A stretch of 64,000 nucleotides of DNA from Erythrobacter sp. HKB08 (lineage in GTDB: Bacteria > Pseudomonadota > Alphaproteobacteria > Sphingomonadales > Sphingomonadaceae). The DNA lies in assembly GCF_004114695.1 (NCBI RefSeq), contig NZ_CP035310.1, forward strand, positions 1,843,501 through 1,907,500. The letters run 5' to 3'. Both the position numbers and the translations under genes were made by a program. The notes under the pieces were generated by a model. The model was not told the origin of the DNA. It was given only the letters and a program-made list of their open reading frames with translations, and did no database searches. Position 1 is the first letter of the stretch, and the number at the start of each line of letters is the position of its first letter. This document shows, piece by piece, positions 10,221 to 18,160 of this stretch.

Positions 10221-10259
10221 TTCTTGCCGACCCCTGATCTCTGGTTCATTGGTGTCGCC

Positions 10260-11108
10260 GTGACCGACGACCGATCCGATACTTCCTTGCCTTCAGGCCT
10301 CTATATCGTCGCCACGCCGATTGGCAATCTGGGCGACATCACGTTGCGTGCCGTCGACGTGTTGAAGCGCTGCGACGTGGTAGCGTGCGAAGACACGCGC
10401 GTTACCGGCAAGCTGCTCAAGCATCTTGGTGTCTCCAAGCCCTTGATCCGCTACGACGATCACAGCGAGGGGCGCTCGCGCGACAAGCTGCTCCAGCACA
10501 TGCGCGAAGAGGCTGTCGTGCTGGTCAGCGATGCCGGCACGCCGCTCATTTCCGACCCGGGATACCGTCTCGTACGCGATGCCAGGGAAGAGGGGCTGCC
10601 CGTCACCACCTTGCCCGGCGCCTGTGCGGCGATTGCCGGGTTGACCTTATCCGGGCTTCCGAACGACCGGTTCCTCTTTGCGGGTTTCGTTCCGAGCAAG
10701 GAGAAAGCCAGGGCCGATTTCCTCCAGTCCCTGTCGGATATCGACGCAACGCTGATCCTCTATGAGACCGGTCCGCGCCTCGCAAAGACGCTCGGCTTTT
10801 TGGCGGAACATTGGCCGGGCCGCGAGGTCGCCGTCGCGCGGGAATTGACCAAGCTTCACGAGGAATGCCGCAGCGGATCCGCGAATGAGTTGCGCGAGCA
10901 CTACGAAGCTTCCCCTCCGCGCGGCGAGATCGTGTTGCTCATCGGCCCGCCAATTGAGGAAAGTGTCGATGAGGCCGACGCCGACCGATTGCTGGCCGAG
11001 GCGCTGGAAACTCAGAAAGCATCGCAGGCCGCCGCCGAAGTCGCGCGAAAGACCGGCCTCGACCGGAAGGCGCTCTATGCCCGGGCAATGGAGCTGCGCG
11101 GCAAGTGA
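10260..11108 (+). CDS. rsmI: 16S rRNA C1402 ribose 2'-O-methyltransferase
   Basis: Transfers a methyl group from SAM to the 2'-OH of C1402 in 16S rRNA. The tetrapyrrole-methylase fold is clear: LYIVATPIGNLGDITLRAVD at the N-terminus, VACEDTRVTGKLL, the SAM loop VSDAGTPLISDPG, and LPGACAAIAGLTLSGLPNDR. I chose GTG at 10260 (MTDDRSDTSLPSG..., 282 residues) because conserved sequence begins just after it. Longer in-frame extensions run through the divergent lipoprotein gene. Its TGA stop overlaps the GTG of yraN. Confidence 0.95.
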   Translation: MTDDRSDTSLPSGLYIVATPIGNLGDITLRAVDVLKRCDVVACEDTRVTGKLLKHLGVSKPLIRYDDHSEGRSRDKLLQHMREEAVVLVSDAGTPLISDPGYRLVRDAREEGLPVTTLPGACAAIAGLTLSGLPNDRFLFAGFVPSKEKARADFLQSLSDIDATLILYETGPRLAKTLGFLAEHWPGREVAVARELTKLHEECRSGSANELREHYEASPPRGEIVLLIGPPIEESVDEADADRLLAEALETQKASQAAAEVARKTGLDRKALYARAMELRGK

Positions 11109-11455
11109 AGCGACAGATTGCCGAGAAAAGCGGCCGCAATGCCGAACTGCGTGCGGCGGCGTGGCTCCGGCTCAAGGGCTGGTCGATCCTGGCAAGCAGG
11201 GTCAAAACACCGGTCGGGGAAATAGACCTGATCGCGAAACGCGGAGGGCTCGTCGCTTTCGTGGAAGTGAAATGGCGCCGCGCCAAGAGCGACCTCGATA
11301 CGGCGATCGACGAACGCCGTCTCGGCCGGGTCGCGGCAGCGGTGGAATGCGTTGCGCATGAGTATGCGACGCGCGGGGAAGATATCCGTATCGACGTCAT
11401 CCTCCTTGCGCCGGGAAGCCTGCCGCGCCACATCGCCAATGCGTGGCAACCATAG
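11105..11455 (+). CDS. yraN: YraN/UPF0102 family protein
   Basis: A 116-residue protein of the YraN (UPF0102) family, which has a Holliday-junction-resolvase/restriction-endonuclease-like fold. The family core is present: GRNAELRAAAWLRLKGW, then VGEIDLIAKRGGLVAFVEVKW, which contains the E, D and ExK residues of the nuclease-like site, and IRIDVILL. GTG at 11105 overlaps the rsmI stop as GTGA. The rsmI-yraN pairing is widely conserved. The biological substrate is not established. Confidence 0.9.
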   Translation: MKRQIAEKSGRNAELRAAAWLRLKGWSILASRVKTPVGEIDLIAKRGGLVAFVEVKWRRAKSDLDTAIDERRLGRVAAAVECVAHEYATRGEDIRIDVILLAPGSLPRHIANAWQP

Positions 11456-11463
11456 GAGAGGTC

Positions 11464-12426
11464 ATGAGCCTTCGCGTCGCCGTCCAGATGGACCCGATCG
11501 AAACGATCAATATCGCCGGGGATTCCTCGTTTGCGCTCATGCTGAGTGCGCAGGAACGCGGGCACGAGGTCTGGCACTACGACGTGCAGTCCCTCGGCTA
11601 TGAAACCGGCGAGGGGGTCGGGGCAAAGATGACCTGTCATGCTGCGCCGCTGCGGGTCCAGCGGGTCGAGGGTGACCACTTCCAATGGAAGGGGGAGTGT
11701 CGCCGGATCGACCTGGCGCAGGATATCGATGTCGTCCTGATGCGGCAGGACCCGCCGTTCCATCTCGGCTACATCAGCTCGGCCCTGCTGCTCGATCGCC
11801 TCAAAGGCCAGACTCTGGTGATTAACGATCCGCGCGAGGTGGTGAACGCGCCGGAAAAGATGTTCGTGCTCGACTATGCGCGCTTCATGCCGCCCACGCT
11901 TGTCACTCGGAAGCTTTCAGACGTGCGCGAGTTCATGGAGCGGCACGGCGCCTGCGTCGTCAAACCGCTGCACGGCAATGGCGGCAAGGCGATCTTCAAG
12001 ATCGACGCCGAGGGCACCAATCTTTCGGCGCTGTTCGAGGTCTTCAACCAGACCTGGCCCGAGCCGCACATGGTTCAGCCGTTTCTTCCCGAGGTTTCGC
12101 AAGGCGACAAGCGCATCGTCCTGATCGACGGCGAGTTTGCCGGCGCGATCAACCGCAAACCGGGCGAGGGAGAGTTCCGCTCGAATCTTGCGCAGGGCGG
12201 CTATGCCGAAGCGACCGGCCTGACCGAGCGCGAGGAGGAAATCTGCGCTGCTATGGGCCCCGAGCTAAAGAAGCGGGGCCTCGTCTTCGTCGGGATCGAC
12301 GTGATCGGCGGCAAGTGGCTGACCGAGATCAACGTCACCAGCCCGACCGGGATCGTCGCTATCGACAAGTTCAACGGCACCGACACGCCGGGCCGCATCT
12401 GGGACGCTATCGAGGCGCGGCTCTAG
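11464..12426 (+). CDS. gshB: Glutathione synthetase
   Basis: ATP-grasp ligase (320 residues) that joins gamma-glutamylcysteine and glycine to make glutathione in the cytosol. Recognisable parts are VAVQMDPIETINIAGDSSFA at the N-terminus, VVLMRQDPPFHLGYI, the ATP-binding VVKPLHGNGGKAIF, and the metal-binding end LTEINVTSPTGIVAID. The ATG at 11464 is preferred over an upstream in-frame ATG because of the strong ribosome site AGGAGAG at 11454-11460. The last four bases (CTAG) are shared with the stop of convergent xerC. gshA is not in the window. Confidence 0.96.
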   Translation: MSLRVAVQMDPIETINIAGDSSFALMLSAQERGHEVWHYDVQSLGYETGEGVGAKMTCHAAPLRVQRVEGDHFQWKGECRRIDLAQDIDVVLMRQDPPFHLGYISSALLLDRLKGQTLVINDPREVVNAPEKMFVLDYARFMPPTLVTRKLSDVREFMERHGACVVKPLHGNGGKAIFKIDAEGTNLSALFEVFNQTWPEPHMVQPFLPEVSQGDKRIVLIDGEFAGAINRKPGEGEFRSNLAQGGYAEATGLTEREEEICAAMGPELKKRGLVFVGIDVIGGKWLTEINVTSPTGIVAIDKFNGTDTPGRIWDAIEARL

Positions 12427-13319
12427 TCGCGCTCGCGCGGATGCGCATTGCGATAGGTGTCGAGCAGGGTCGCGCTATCGACCTTGGTATAGATCTGTGT
12501 GCTGCCGAGGCTCGCATGGCCGAGCAGTTCCTGCAGGCTGCGCAAATCGGCCCCCGCGCCCAGAAGATGCGTCGCGAAGCTATGGCGCAAGGCATGCGGG
12601 GTCGCGGTGGACGGCAGGCCAAGCGCCTTGCGCGCATTGGCCATCGCCTTCTGCACCATGCCCTGATTGAGCGGTCCGCCCTTGGCACCCCTGAATAGCG
12701 GCTCATCTTTCGCCAGCGGCCAAGGGCAGAGGCGGACGTATTCCGCGACTGCCTCTCGTACAATCGGCAGGATCGGGACGATGCGCTGCTTTCCGCCCTT
12801 GCCGGTCACGGAAAGTGTGTCGTCCAGTTCTGCTGCCGCCCCGTCGAGCGAGAGCGCCTCGGCGATACGCAGGCCTGCTCCGTAGAGCAGCAGGAGGACC
12901 GCCCGGTCGCGCGCGCCGATCCAGTCCTCGCGGCCGAGCCCTTCGACCAGTGCCGCGACGTTCTCGGCGTCATCCGGAGTAATGGGCCGAGGAAGTCCCT
13001 TCTTTATTCGCGGGCCGCGGATGCGGGGCCGGGTTCCATCGGAACCCGAGGTCTGCTGACGCGCAAACGCAACGAAGGATTTGATCGCCGAAAGCTCTCG
13101 GGCGATCGATGCATTGGAAAGGCCGTCCGAGCGCCGTTCGGCGAGGAAGCGCCGGATGTCCGGCCCCTCGAGTGCGGCGAGCGCTCCCCAGTCGGCCAGA
13201 TCCCGATGATCGAGAAACCGGCCCGCTGCCGCGACATAGGCGCGCACGGTATGCGGGGACCGCCGCCTGTCGTTCACCAGATGCGCACGCCAGTCTTCGA
13301 GGAACTCCTCGCGTCTCAC
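12423..13319 (-). CDS. xerC: Tyrosine recombinase XerC
   Basis: Site-specific tyrosine recombinase (298 residues) acting with XerD at dif to resolve chromosome dimers. The N-terminal SAM-like core-binding domain covers about 1-90. The catalytic domain shows R151 (GAGLRIAEAL), K174 (TGKGGKQRI), H242-x-x-R245 (PHALRHSFATH), H268 (LLGHASLGSTQIY) and the nucleophile Y277. The start is GTG at 13319-13317, overlapping the hemW stop as GTGA. The tandem with hemW and the absence of mobile-element features support a housekeeping Xer protein over a phage or integron integrase. Confidence 0.93.
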   Translation of the reverse strand: MRREEFLEDWRAHLVNDRRRSPHTVRAYVAAAGRFLDHRDLADWGALAALEGPDIRRFLAERRSDGLSNASIARELSAIKSFVAFARQQTSGSDGTRPRIRGPRIKKGLPRPITPDDAENVAALVEGLGREDWIGARDRAVLLLLYGAGLRIAEALSLDGAAAELDDTLSVTGKGGKQRIVPILPIVREAVAEYVRLCPWPLAKDEPLFRGAKGGPLNQGMVQKAMANARKALGLPSTATPHALRHSFATHLLGAGADLRSLQELLGHASLGSTQIYTKVDSATLLDTYRNAHPRERD

Positions 13320-14467
13320 GAAAGCACCAGTTCGGTGGCGACGAGTTCGCCGAGAAGAGCGTCGAGCACACCGAAACCTTTATACGTCACTTCAATATGT
13401 TGGCCGGATGTCTTCACAAGGCCAAAGTTCTCGAAAAGCCTCAGCTTTGCCGGGTCGACAAGCTGGGCTGCGTCGAACCCGAAGCGTTCGGCGATATCGC
13501 CCACGTCGATACCCTCTGCGAGGCGCAGGCCCATCAGCATGGCTTCCGACGTGGCCTCGGCAGCATCGAGCGTGCGGCACTCTTTCATGCCATGACCGCT
13601 CACTTCCGCACCGCTCAACCAGTTTTCCGGTTTGCGGTGGCGCATGGTCGCGAACCCGCCTCGGCGCCCGTGAGCGCCGGGGCCGATGCCGTGATAGTCC
13701 TGGTATCGCCAGTAGGTCAGGTTGTGCCGGCTTTCTTCGCCGGGCACGGCATGGTTGCTGATCTCGTATGCCGGAAGGCCGGCAGCAGCGGTCAATTCGC
13801 GGGTCAGCTGGAAAAGATCGGCCGACGGATCGTCCTCCAGCGGCACGAAATTGCCAAGCCGCACGTCGGTCGCAAAGCGCGTGTTCGGCTCGATCGTGAG
13901 CTGGTAGAGCGAGAGATGCCGGGTGCCGAACGAGAGCGCACGGCTTAGCTCGCTCTCCCATTGCTCTGCCGTCTGGTCCGGGCGGGCATAGATGAGGTCG
14001 AACGAGACCCGCTCGAAAGCTCCTTGTGCGACGTCCAGCGCGGCGAGCCCTTCTTCGACCGAGTGCAACCGCCCCAAAAACTTTAGCGCAGCATCGTCGA
14101 GCGCCTGTAGGCCGAGGGACACCCGGTTCACACCGGCCTTCGCAAGCGCATCGAAATTGGCCGCTTCGACCGAGGACGGATTCGCCTCCAGGGTAATCTC
14201 TATAGCCTCGTCGAAACCCCACAAATGCTCGGCGCGGCTGAGGAGCGCGTCGACGAGTTGCGGTGGCATCAAGGATGGTGTGCCGCCCCCAAAGAAGATC
14301 GAGGTGAGCGGGCCTTGTGGCGACTGTTCGTGTTCGTAGACCATGTCCAGCAGCATGCGCTCCAGCCACAGCTCATGGTCGACACGGTCGCGAACATGGC
14401 TGTTGAAGTCGCAATAGGGGCATTTTTTGAGGCAGAAAGGCCAGTGAATGTAGAGCGCGCGGGCCAT
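13316..14467 (-). CDS. hemW: Radical SAM heme chaperone HemW
   Basis: A 383-residue radical SAM protein that binds and delivers heme; it was formerly annotated as oxygen-independent coproporphyrinogen oxidase. The Fe-S motif is CLKKCPYC (C12, C16, C19), followed by FGGGTPSLM and ITLEANPSSVE (the SAM-binding region). HemW is distinguished from HemN by a missing N-terminal extension; here the protein begins only 11 residues before the first cysteine, which fits HemW. It is upstream of and coupled to xerC. The start is at the ATG, with the divergent CAP gene 54 bases away. Confidence 0.93.
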   Translation of the reverse strand: MARALYIHWPFCLKKCPYCDFNSHVRDRVDHELWLERMLLDMVYEHEQSPQGPLTSIFFGGGTPSLMPPQLVDALLSRAEHLWGFDEAIEITLEANPSSVEAANFDALAKAGVNRVSLGLQALDDAALKFLGRLHSVEEGLAALDVAQGAFERVSFDLIYARPDQTAEQWESELSRALSFGTRHLSLYQLTIEPNTRFATDVRLGNFVPLEDDPSADLFQLTRELTAAAGLPAYEISNHAVPGEESRHNLTYWRYQDYHGIGPGAHGRRGGFATMRHRKPENWLSGAEVSGHGMKECRTLDAAEATSEAMLMGLRLAEGIDVGDIAERFGFDAAQLVDPAKLRLFENFGLVKTSGQHIEVTYKGFGVLDALLGELVATELVLS

Positions 14468-14521
14468 GGTAATCCTATTGTTTCAGCCAGCGTTAACCGC
14501 GACAAGTGAAAAGCTTTGCGC

Positions 14522-15055
14522 ATGGGACGGGTCGCAAAGATTCTCATCGCCGCCGGCGTTGTCGCCGGAATTGGTTTCACTGCCGGGCAGGGCGCGCTCG
14601 CTGAACGCGGGATGCACCCTTTCGATCGCGAACTGCTCGAGACGCATAACGAAGCGCGAAAGCAATTCGGGTCCAAACCGCTGCGCTGGAACGAAGAACT
14701 CGCCGACCAGGCATATGACTATGCCAAGGTGCTCGCCCAGCGCGGGCGGATGGAGCATTCTCCCAATTCCGCGCGCCGTGGTGTGGGCGAGAACCTGTGG
14801 CAAGGAACCGAGCGGGTCTTCTCTGGCCGGCAGATGGTCCAGATGTTCGTCGACGAGCAGCGCTATTTCCGGCCCGGCAAGTTTCCGAATGTCTCCTCGA
14901 CCGGGCAGTGGAAGGATGTCGGGCATTACACCCAGGTCGTCTGGCCGTGGACCGAGGAAGTAGGCTGCGCGGTCGCCGGTAACGGGCGCGACGATTTTCT
15001 CGTCTGCCGCTACCGTCCTACCGGCAATATCGTGGGCTGGCCCGTCGGACAGTAA
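14522..15055 (+). CDS. Secreted CAP/SCP domain protein
   Basis: A 177-residue exported protein. The signal peptide is MGRVAKILIAAGVVAGIGF..., with probable cleavage after ALA. The rest is one CAP (SCP/PR-1) domain: LLETHNEARKQFG, LADQAYDYAKVLA, the conserved GVGENLW, VGHYTQVVWPW and VGCAV. Bacterial CAP proteins are extracytoplasmic, and their biochemical role is mostly unknown. I chose the ATG at 14522; a TTG two codons earlier is also possible. The stop abuts the stop of convergent rdgB with no intervening base. Confidence 0.88.
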   Translation: MGRVAKILIAAGVVAGIGFTAGQGALAERGMHPFDRELLETHNEARKQFGSKPLRWNEELADQAYDYAKVLAQRGRMEHSPNSARRGVGENLWQGTERVFSGRQMVQMFVDEQRYFRPGKFPNVSSTGQWKDVGHYTQVVWPWTEEVGCAVAGNGRDDFLVCRYRPTGNIVGWPVGQ

Positions 15056-15685
15056 TCAGCTGTTGAACTGGTCCGTGACCAGCTTCGCAAATGCGTCGGC
15101 GCGGTGGCTGATGGCGTGTTTTTCCGCCGGATCGATCTCTGCGAAGGTCATGTCTCGGCCCTCGGGAACGAACACCGGATCGTAGCCGAAGCCGAGCGTC
15201 CCACGCGGCGGCCAGGTCAGCGTGCCCGGGCACTTGCCCTCGTAAACGGCATACTCCCCATCCGGCCATGCGACGGCGAGGACGCAGTGGAATGCCGCAT
15301 TGCGATCGACGTCCGGCCCTTTTTCGGACAGCAGCCCTTCGACCTTGCCCATCGCCATATACCAGTCGCGGCCCGGATCGCCTTCGAACCATTGCCGTTC
15401 GGCCCAGTCGGCGGTGTAGACGCCGGGCCTGCCGCCAAGCGCATCGACGGACAGGCCGCTGTCGTCGGCCAGTGCTGCGAGGCCCGATGCCTCGGCAGCG
15501 GCGCGCGCCTTGATCAGCGCGTTCTCGGCGAAGGTCTTCCCGGTCTCGTCCGGCTCGGGCAGCCCGAGCGAGCCTGCGGAAAGGCAGCGCATCCCGTAAG
15601 GTTCGAGAAGCGCTGCGATTTCCTTCAGCTTGCCCGCGTTGTGCGTGGCAATGACGAGCGAACCGCCGCCGAGCTTGCGGGTCAC
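15056..15685 (-). CDS. rdgB: Non-canonical purine NTP pyrophosphatase (HAM1)
   Basis: Hydrolyses dITP, XTP and related deaminated purine nucleotides to monophosphates, keeping them out of DNA. The family core is present: [20 protein letters not shown] at the N-terminus, [37 protein letters not shown] and [14 protein letters not shown] chose GTG at 15685-15683 (209 residues), overlapping the rph stop as GTGA. A longer frame would extend into rph and add unconserved residues. The rph-rdgB pair is common in alphaproteobacteria. Confidence 0.95.
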   Translation of the reverse strand: MTRKLGGGSLVIATHNAGKLKEIAALLEPYGMRCLSAGSLGLPEPDETGKTFAENALIKARAAAEASGLAALADDSGLSVDALGGRPGVYTADWAERQWFEGDPGRDWYMAMGKVEGLLSEKGPDVDRNAAFHCVLAVAWPDGEYAVYEGKCPGTLTWPPRGTLGFGYDPVFVPEGRDMTFAEIDPAEKHAISHRADAFAKLVTDQFNS

Positions 15686-16395
15686 TTCACCGCATCCAAC
15701 TGTGCGTCGAAGATACGGTCGCAACCGATGCGCGCGAGACGGAGGAGGCGCAGCAGGCCTTCCTCGTCATAGGTTTCACCCTCTGCGGTCGCCTGCACCT
15801 CGGCGATCTGGCCGCCCGAAATGAGGACGAAGTTCGCATCGGCATCCGCGCTCGAATCCTCGTCGTAGTCGAGGTCGAGCACCGGGTTGCCCTGGTAGAT
15901 GCCGCAGCTGATCGCAGCGACCTGAGCCGCGATCGGGTCTTCCTTCAGCTCGCCGCTTGCCAGCAAGCCGTTGACGGCGAGCCGCAGCGCGACCCATGCG
16001 CCGGAAATCGACGCCGTACGCGTTCCGCCGTCCGCCTGAATGACATCGCAGTCGAGCGTGATCTGCCGTTCGCCCAGAGTCCTGAGGTCGACCACCGCAC
16101 GAAGCGAGCGCCCGATCAGGCGCTGGATTTCCTGCGTCCGGCCCGACTGCTTGCCGCGCGCCGCTTCGCGCGAACTGCGGGTGTGCGTCGAGCGGGGCAG
16201 CATCGAGTATTCGCCGGTCACCCAGCCTTCGCCCTTGCCGCGCATCCACGGCGGAACATTGCGCTCGACGCTGGCGGTGCAAAGCACGCGCGTGTCGCCG
16301 AAGCTGACGAGGCACGAGCCCTCGGCATGCTTGGTAAAGCCCGTTTCGATCGAGATTGCGCGCATTTCGTCAGGCGCGCGGCCGGAAGGTCGCAT
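15682..16395 (-). CDS. rph: Ribonuclease PH
   Basis: Phosphorolytic 3'-5' exoribonuclease (237 residues) that trims tRNA 3' ends. It begins [17 protein letters not shown] and contains the typical [20 protein letters not shown] and [20 protein letters not shown] (phosphate-binding region), then [18 protein letters not shown]. The ATG at 16395 is preceded by AAGGAT (16405-16400 on the minus strand). It is divergent from hrcA with 81 bases between the starts. Unlike the truncated E. coli K-12 copy, it is full length. Confidence 0.96.
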   Translation of the reverse strand: MRPSGRAPDEMRAISIETGFTKHAEGSCLVSFGDTRVLCTASVERNVPPWMRGKGEGWVTGEYSMLPRSTHTRSSREAARGKQSGRTQEIQRLIGRSLRAVVDLRTLGERQITLDCDVIQADGGTRTASISGAWVALRLAVNGLLASGELKEDPIAAQVAAISCGIYQGNPVLDLDYDEDSSADADANFVLISGGQIAEVQATAEGETYDEEGLLRLLRLARIGCDRIFDAQLDAVK

Positions 16396-16442
16396 GAAAT
16401 ATCCTTAGGTTGAATCGCTGAGTCCGGTTAGGCGCAAGCACC

Positions 16443-16470
16443 TTGAGGCTGCAAGGGCATTGACTAGATT
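16443..16470 (+). promoter_or_regulatory. Possible hrcA promoter
   Basis: TTGAGG at 16443-16448 and TAGATT at 16465-16470, with a 16-base spacer, resemble a sigma-70 promoter. The -10 lies only 6 bases before the hrcA ATG, which would give a nearly leaderless mRNA. The overlapping CTTGAG (16442-16447) also resembles a heat-shock sigma -35, but no good matching -10 is seen. Pattern match only. Confidence 0.3.
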
Positions 16471-16476
16471 GAGCGC

Positions 16477-17517
16477 ATGAGCGGACCGAATGTCACCGAA
16501 TTGACCGACCGCGCGCGCGAGATATTCCGGCTCGTCGTCGAAGGCTACATCGACAGCGGCCAGCCGGTTGGTTCGAAAACGCTCGCGCAGGGCGGAGTGA
16601 ACCTGTCTCCCGCCTCGATCCGCTCGGTCCTTGCTGACCTCGAATCGCTCGGCCTGCTGGCGGCGCCGCATACCAGTGCCGGACGCATGCCGACCGAGAT
16701 CGGCCTGCGCATGTTCGTAGACGGCATGATGCAGGTCGCCGAACCGAGCGCCGAGGAACGCGAGGCGATCGAGCGGCATATCGGCGCCTCCGGACCGATC
16801 GAGCAGGCGCTGGAGAAGACCAGCGCGCTGCTGTCAGACATTTCCGGCGCGGCGGGCATGGTCATGGTCCCGCAGCGCGATCCGAAGCTCGCTCAGTTCA
16901 ACTTGGTGAACATTGGGCAAGGACGGCTTCTCGCTGTGATCGTCGGCGAGGACGGGGCGGTCGAGAACCGCATCATCGAGGCGAGCGGCGGGCTTGCGGA
17001 AGGCGATCTCGAACAAGCGAGCAACTACATATCCGCGCGCCTCGCCGGGCGGACACTGCGGGACGCAATCGCCACCATGCAGCAGGAGCTCAAAACCGGC
17101 AGGAGCCGCCTCGATTCCGCGAGCCGCGATCTCGTCGAGCGCGGGCTCGCCGTGTGGAGCGAGGATGCTTCCGCGCGGCCCGTGCTGATCGTGCGTGGGC
17201 AGGCGAACCTGCTCGACGAAAACGCTCTGGAGGACCTGGAGCGAGTGCGGAACCTGCTCGACGACCTCGAAGACAAGCAATCGATCGCGCAATTGCTCGA
17301 GAGCGCGCGCGAGGCGGAAGCGACCAGGATTTTCATCGGGAGCGAGAACCGGCTGTTCGCCCTGAGCGGCTCTTCGGTCATCGCCTCACCCTATCGCGAC
17401 CGCGAGGGAAGGGTGGTCGGCGTGCTGGGGGTCATCGGCCCTACGCGGTTGAATTACGCGCGTGTCGTCCCCATGGTTGATTTCACAGCCCGTTCGCTGG
17501 GCAAACTCATCGGATAG
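16477..17517 (+). CDS. hrcA: Heat-inducible transcription repressor HrcA
   Basis: A 346-residue repressor that binds the CIRCE operator and is itself stabilised by GroEL. It has an N-terminal winged helix (REIFRLVVEGYIDSGQPVGS, LSPASIRSVLADLESLGLLA, HTSAGRMPTEIGLRMFVD) and a C-terminal GAF-like domain ending GVIGPTRLNYARVVPMVDF. It is the first gene of a pair with grpE. I saw no CIRCE element in the window, including upstream of dnaK; in alphaproteobacteria CIRCE usually controls groESL, which is not here. Confidence 0.95.
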   Translation: MSGPNVTELTDRAREIFRLVVEGYIDSGQPVGSKTLAQGGVNLSPASIRSVLADLESLGLLAAPHTSAGRMPTEIGLRMFVDGMMQVAEPSAEEREAIERHIGASGPIEQALEKTSALLSDISGAAGMVMVPQRDPKLAQFNLVNIGQGRLLAVIVGEDGAVENRIIEASGGLAEGDLEQASNYISARLAGRTLRDAIATMQQELKTGRSRLDSASRDLVERGLAVWSEDASARPVLIVRGQANLLDENALEDLERVRNLLDDLEDKQSIAQLLESAREAEATRIFIGSENRLFALSGSSVIASPYRDREGRVVGVLGVIGPTRLNYARVVPMVDFTARSLGKLIG

Positions 17518-17530
17518 ATACGAAAGACTT

Positions 17531-18115
17531 ATGAGCGACGACAAGAAGCGGCCGCAGGACGACGCCGTAGAGCAAGAGCTTAAGGGCGTGCCGGAAGAAT
17601 TCCTCGATGACGAGGCTGGCGAAGACCAGTCGGGCGAGGGCGTGGAAGACGCGCTGGCCCAGCTGCGCGACGATCTCGAGAACGCGAAGCAGGAAACCCT
17701 CTATGCCAAGGCGGAAACGCAGAACCTGCGCCGCCGCATGGAGAAGGACATTGCCGATGCGCGCGCCTATGCCGCGACCGGCTTTGCGCGCGACATTTTG
17801 AGCGTTGCGGACAATCTCGCCCGTGCAATCCAGGCGGTGCCGGAAGACCTTCGCGAGGACGACAAGTTCAAGGGACTGGTCGCCGGCATCGAAGCGACCC
17901 AGCGCGAACTCGACAAGGTCTTTGGCCAGCACGGCATTAGCCGCATCGCCGCAATGGGCCTTCCGCTCGACCCGAACCAGCACCAGGCGATGATGGAAAT
18001 TCCGAGCGACGAGCACGAACCGGGTACGGTCGTGCAGGAAATGCAGGCCGGTTACATGATCCGCGATCGTCTGCTGCGCCCGGCGATGGTCGGCGTTTCC
18101 AAGAAGCCGGACTGA
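17531..18115 (+). CDS. grpE: Nucleotide exchange factor GrpE
   Basis: Releases ADP from DnaK. The 194-residue protein has an acidic N-terminus and a long coiled coil (about 40-100: LRDDLENAKQETLYAKAETQ, NLRRRMEKDIADARAYAATG). The C-terminal beta domain contains VFGQHGISRIAAMGLPLDPN, HQAMMEIPSDEHEPGTVVQE and GYMIRDRLLRPAMV. The ATG at 17531, 13 bases after the hrcA stop, starts MSDDKKRPQD; an upstream in-frame ATG inside hrcA is unlikely. It works with dnaK and dnaJ at 22053-25180. Confidence 0.96.
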   Translation: MSDDKKRPQDDAVEQELKGVPEEFLDDEAGEDQSGEGVEDALAQLRDDLENAKQETLYAKAETQNLRRRMEKDIADARAYAATGFARDILSVADNLARAIQAVPEDLREDDKFKGLVAGIEATQRELDKVFGQHGISRIAAMGLPLDPNQHQAMMEIPSDEHEPGTVVQEMQAGYMIRDRLLRPAMVGVSKKPD

Positions 18116-18126
18116 TCTGGAAGATT

Positions 18127-18154
18127 AAGGCGGGGCCGTTCGCGACCCCGCCTT
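18127..18154. terminator. Bidirectional terminator between grpE and the dioxygenase gene
   Basis: A perfect 9-base stem, AAGGCGGGG at 18127-18135 with CCCCGCCTT at 18146-18154, encloses a 10-base loop in the 45-base gap between two convergent genes. On the plus strand it runs into CTTCTTCC, on the minus strand into TTAATCTTCC. It is the clearest intrinsic-terminator-like hairpin in the window. Confidence 0.75.
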
Positions 18155-18160
18155 CTTCCA

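Noticed and set aside
9690-10259. N-terminal extension of rsmI through the divergent lipoprotein gene
   Set aside because: The added residues are unconserved and antisense to the LpoA-like gene. GTG 10260 is more sensible.
12423-13319. xerC as a phage or integron integrase
   Set aside because: No att sites, tRNA junction or cargo genes are close. It is coupled to hemW and of XerC length.
16396-16476. CIRCE element upstream of hrcA
   Set aside because: No TTAGCACTC-N9-GAGTGCTAA-like inverted repeat could be found here or upstream of dnaK.
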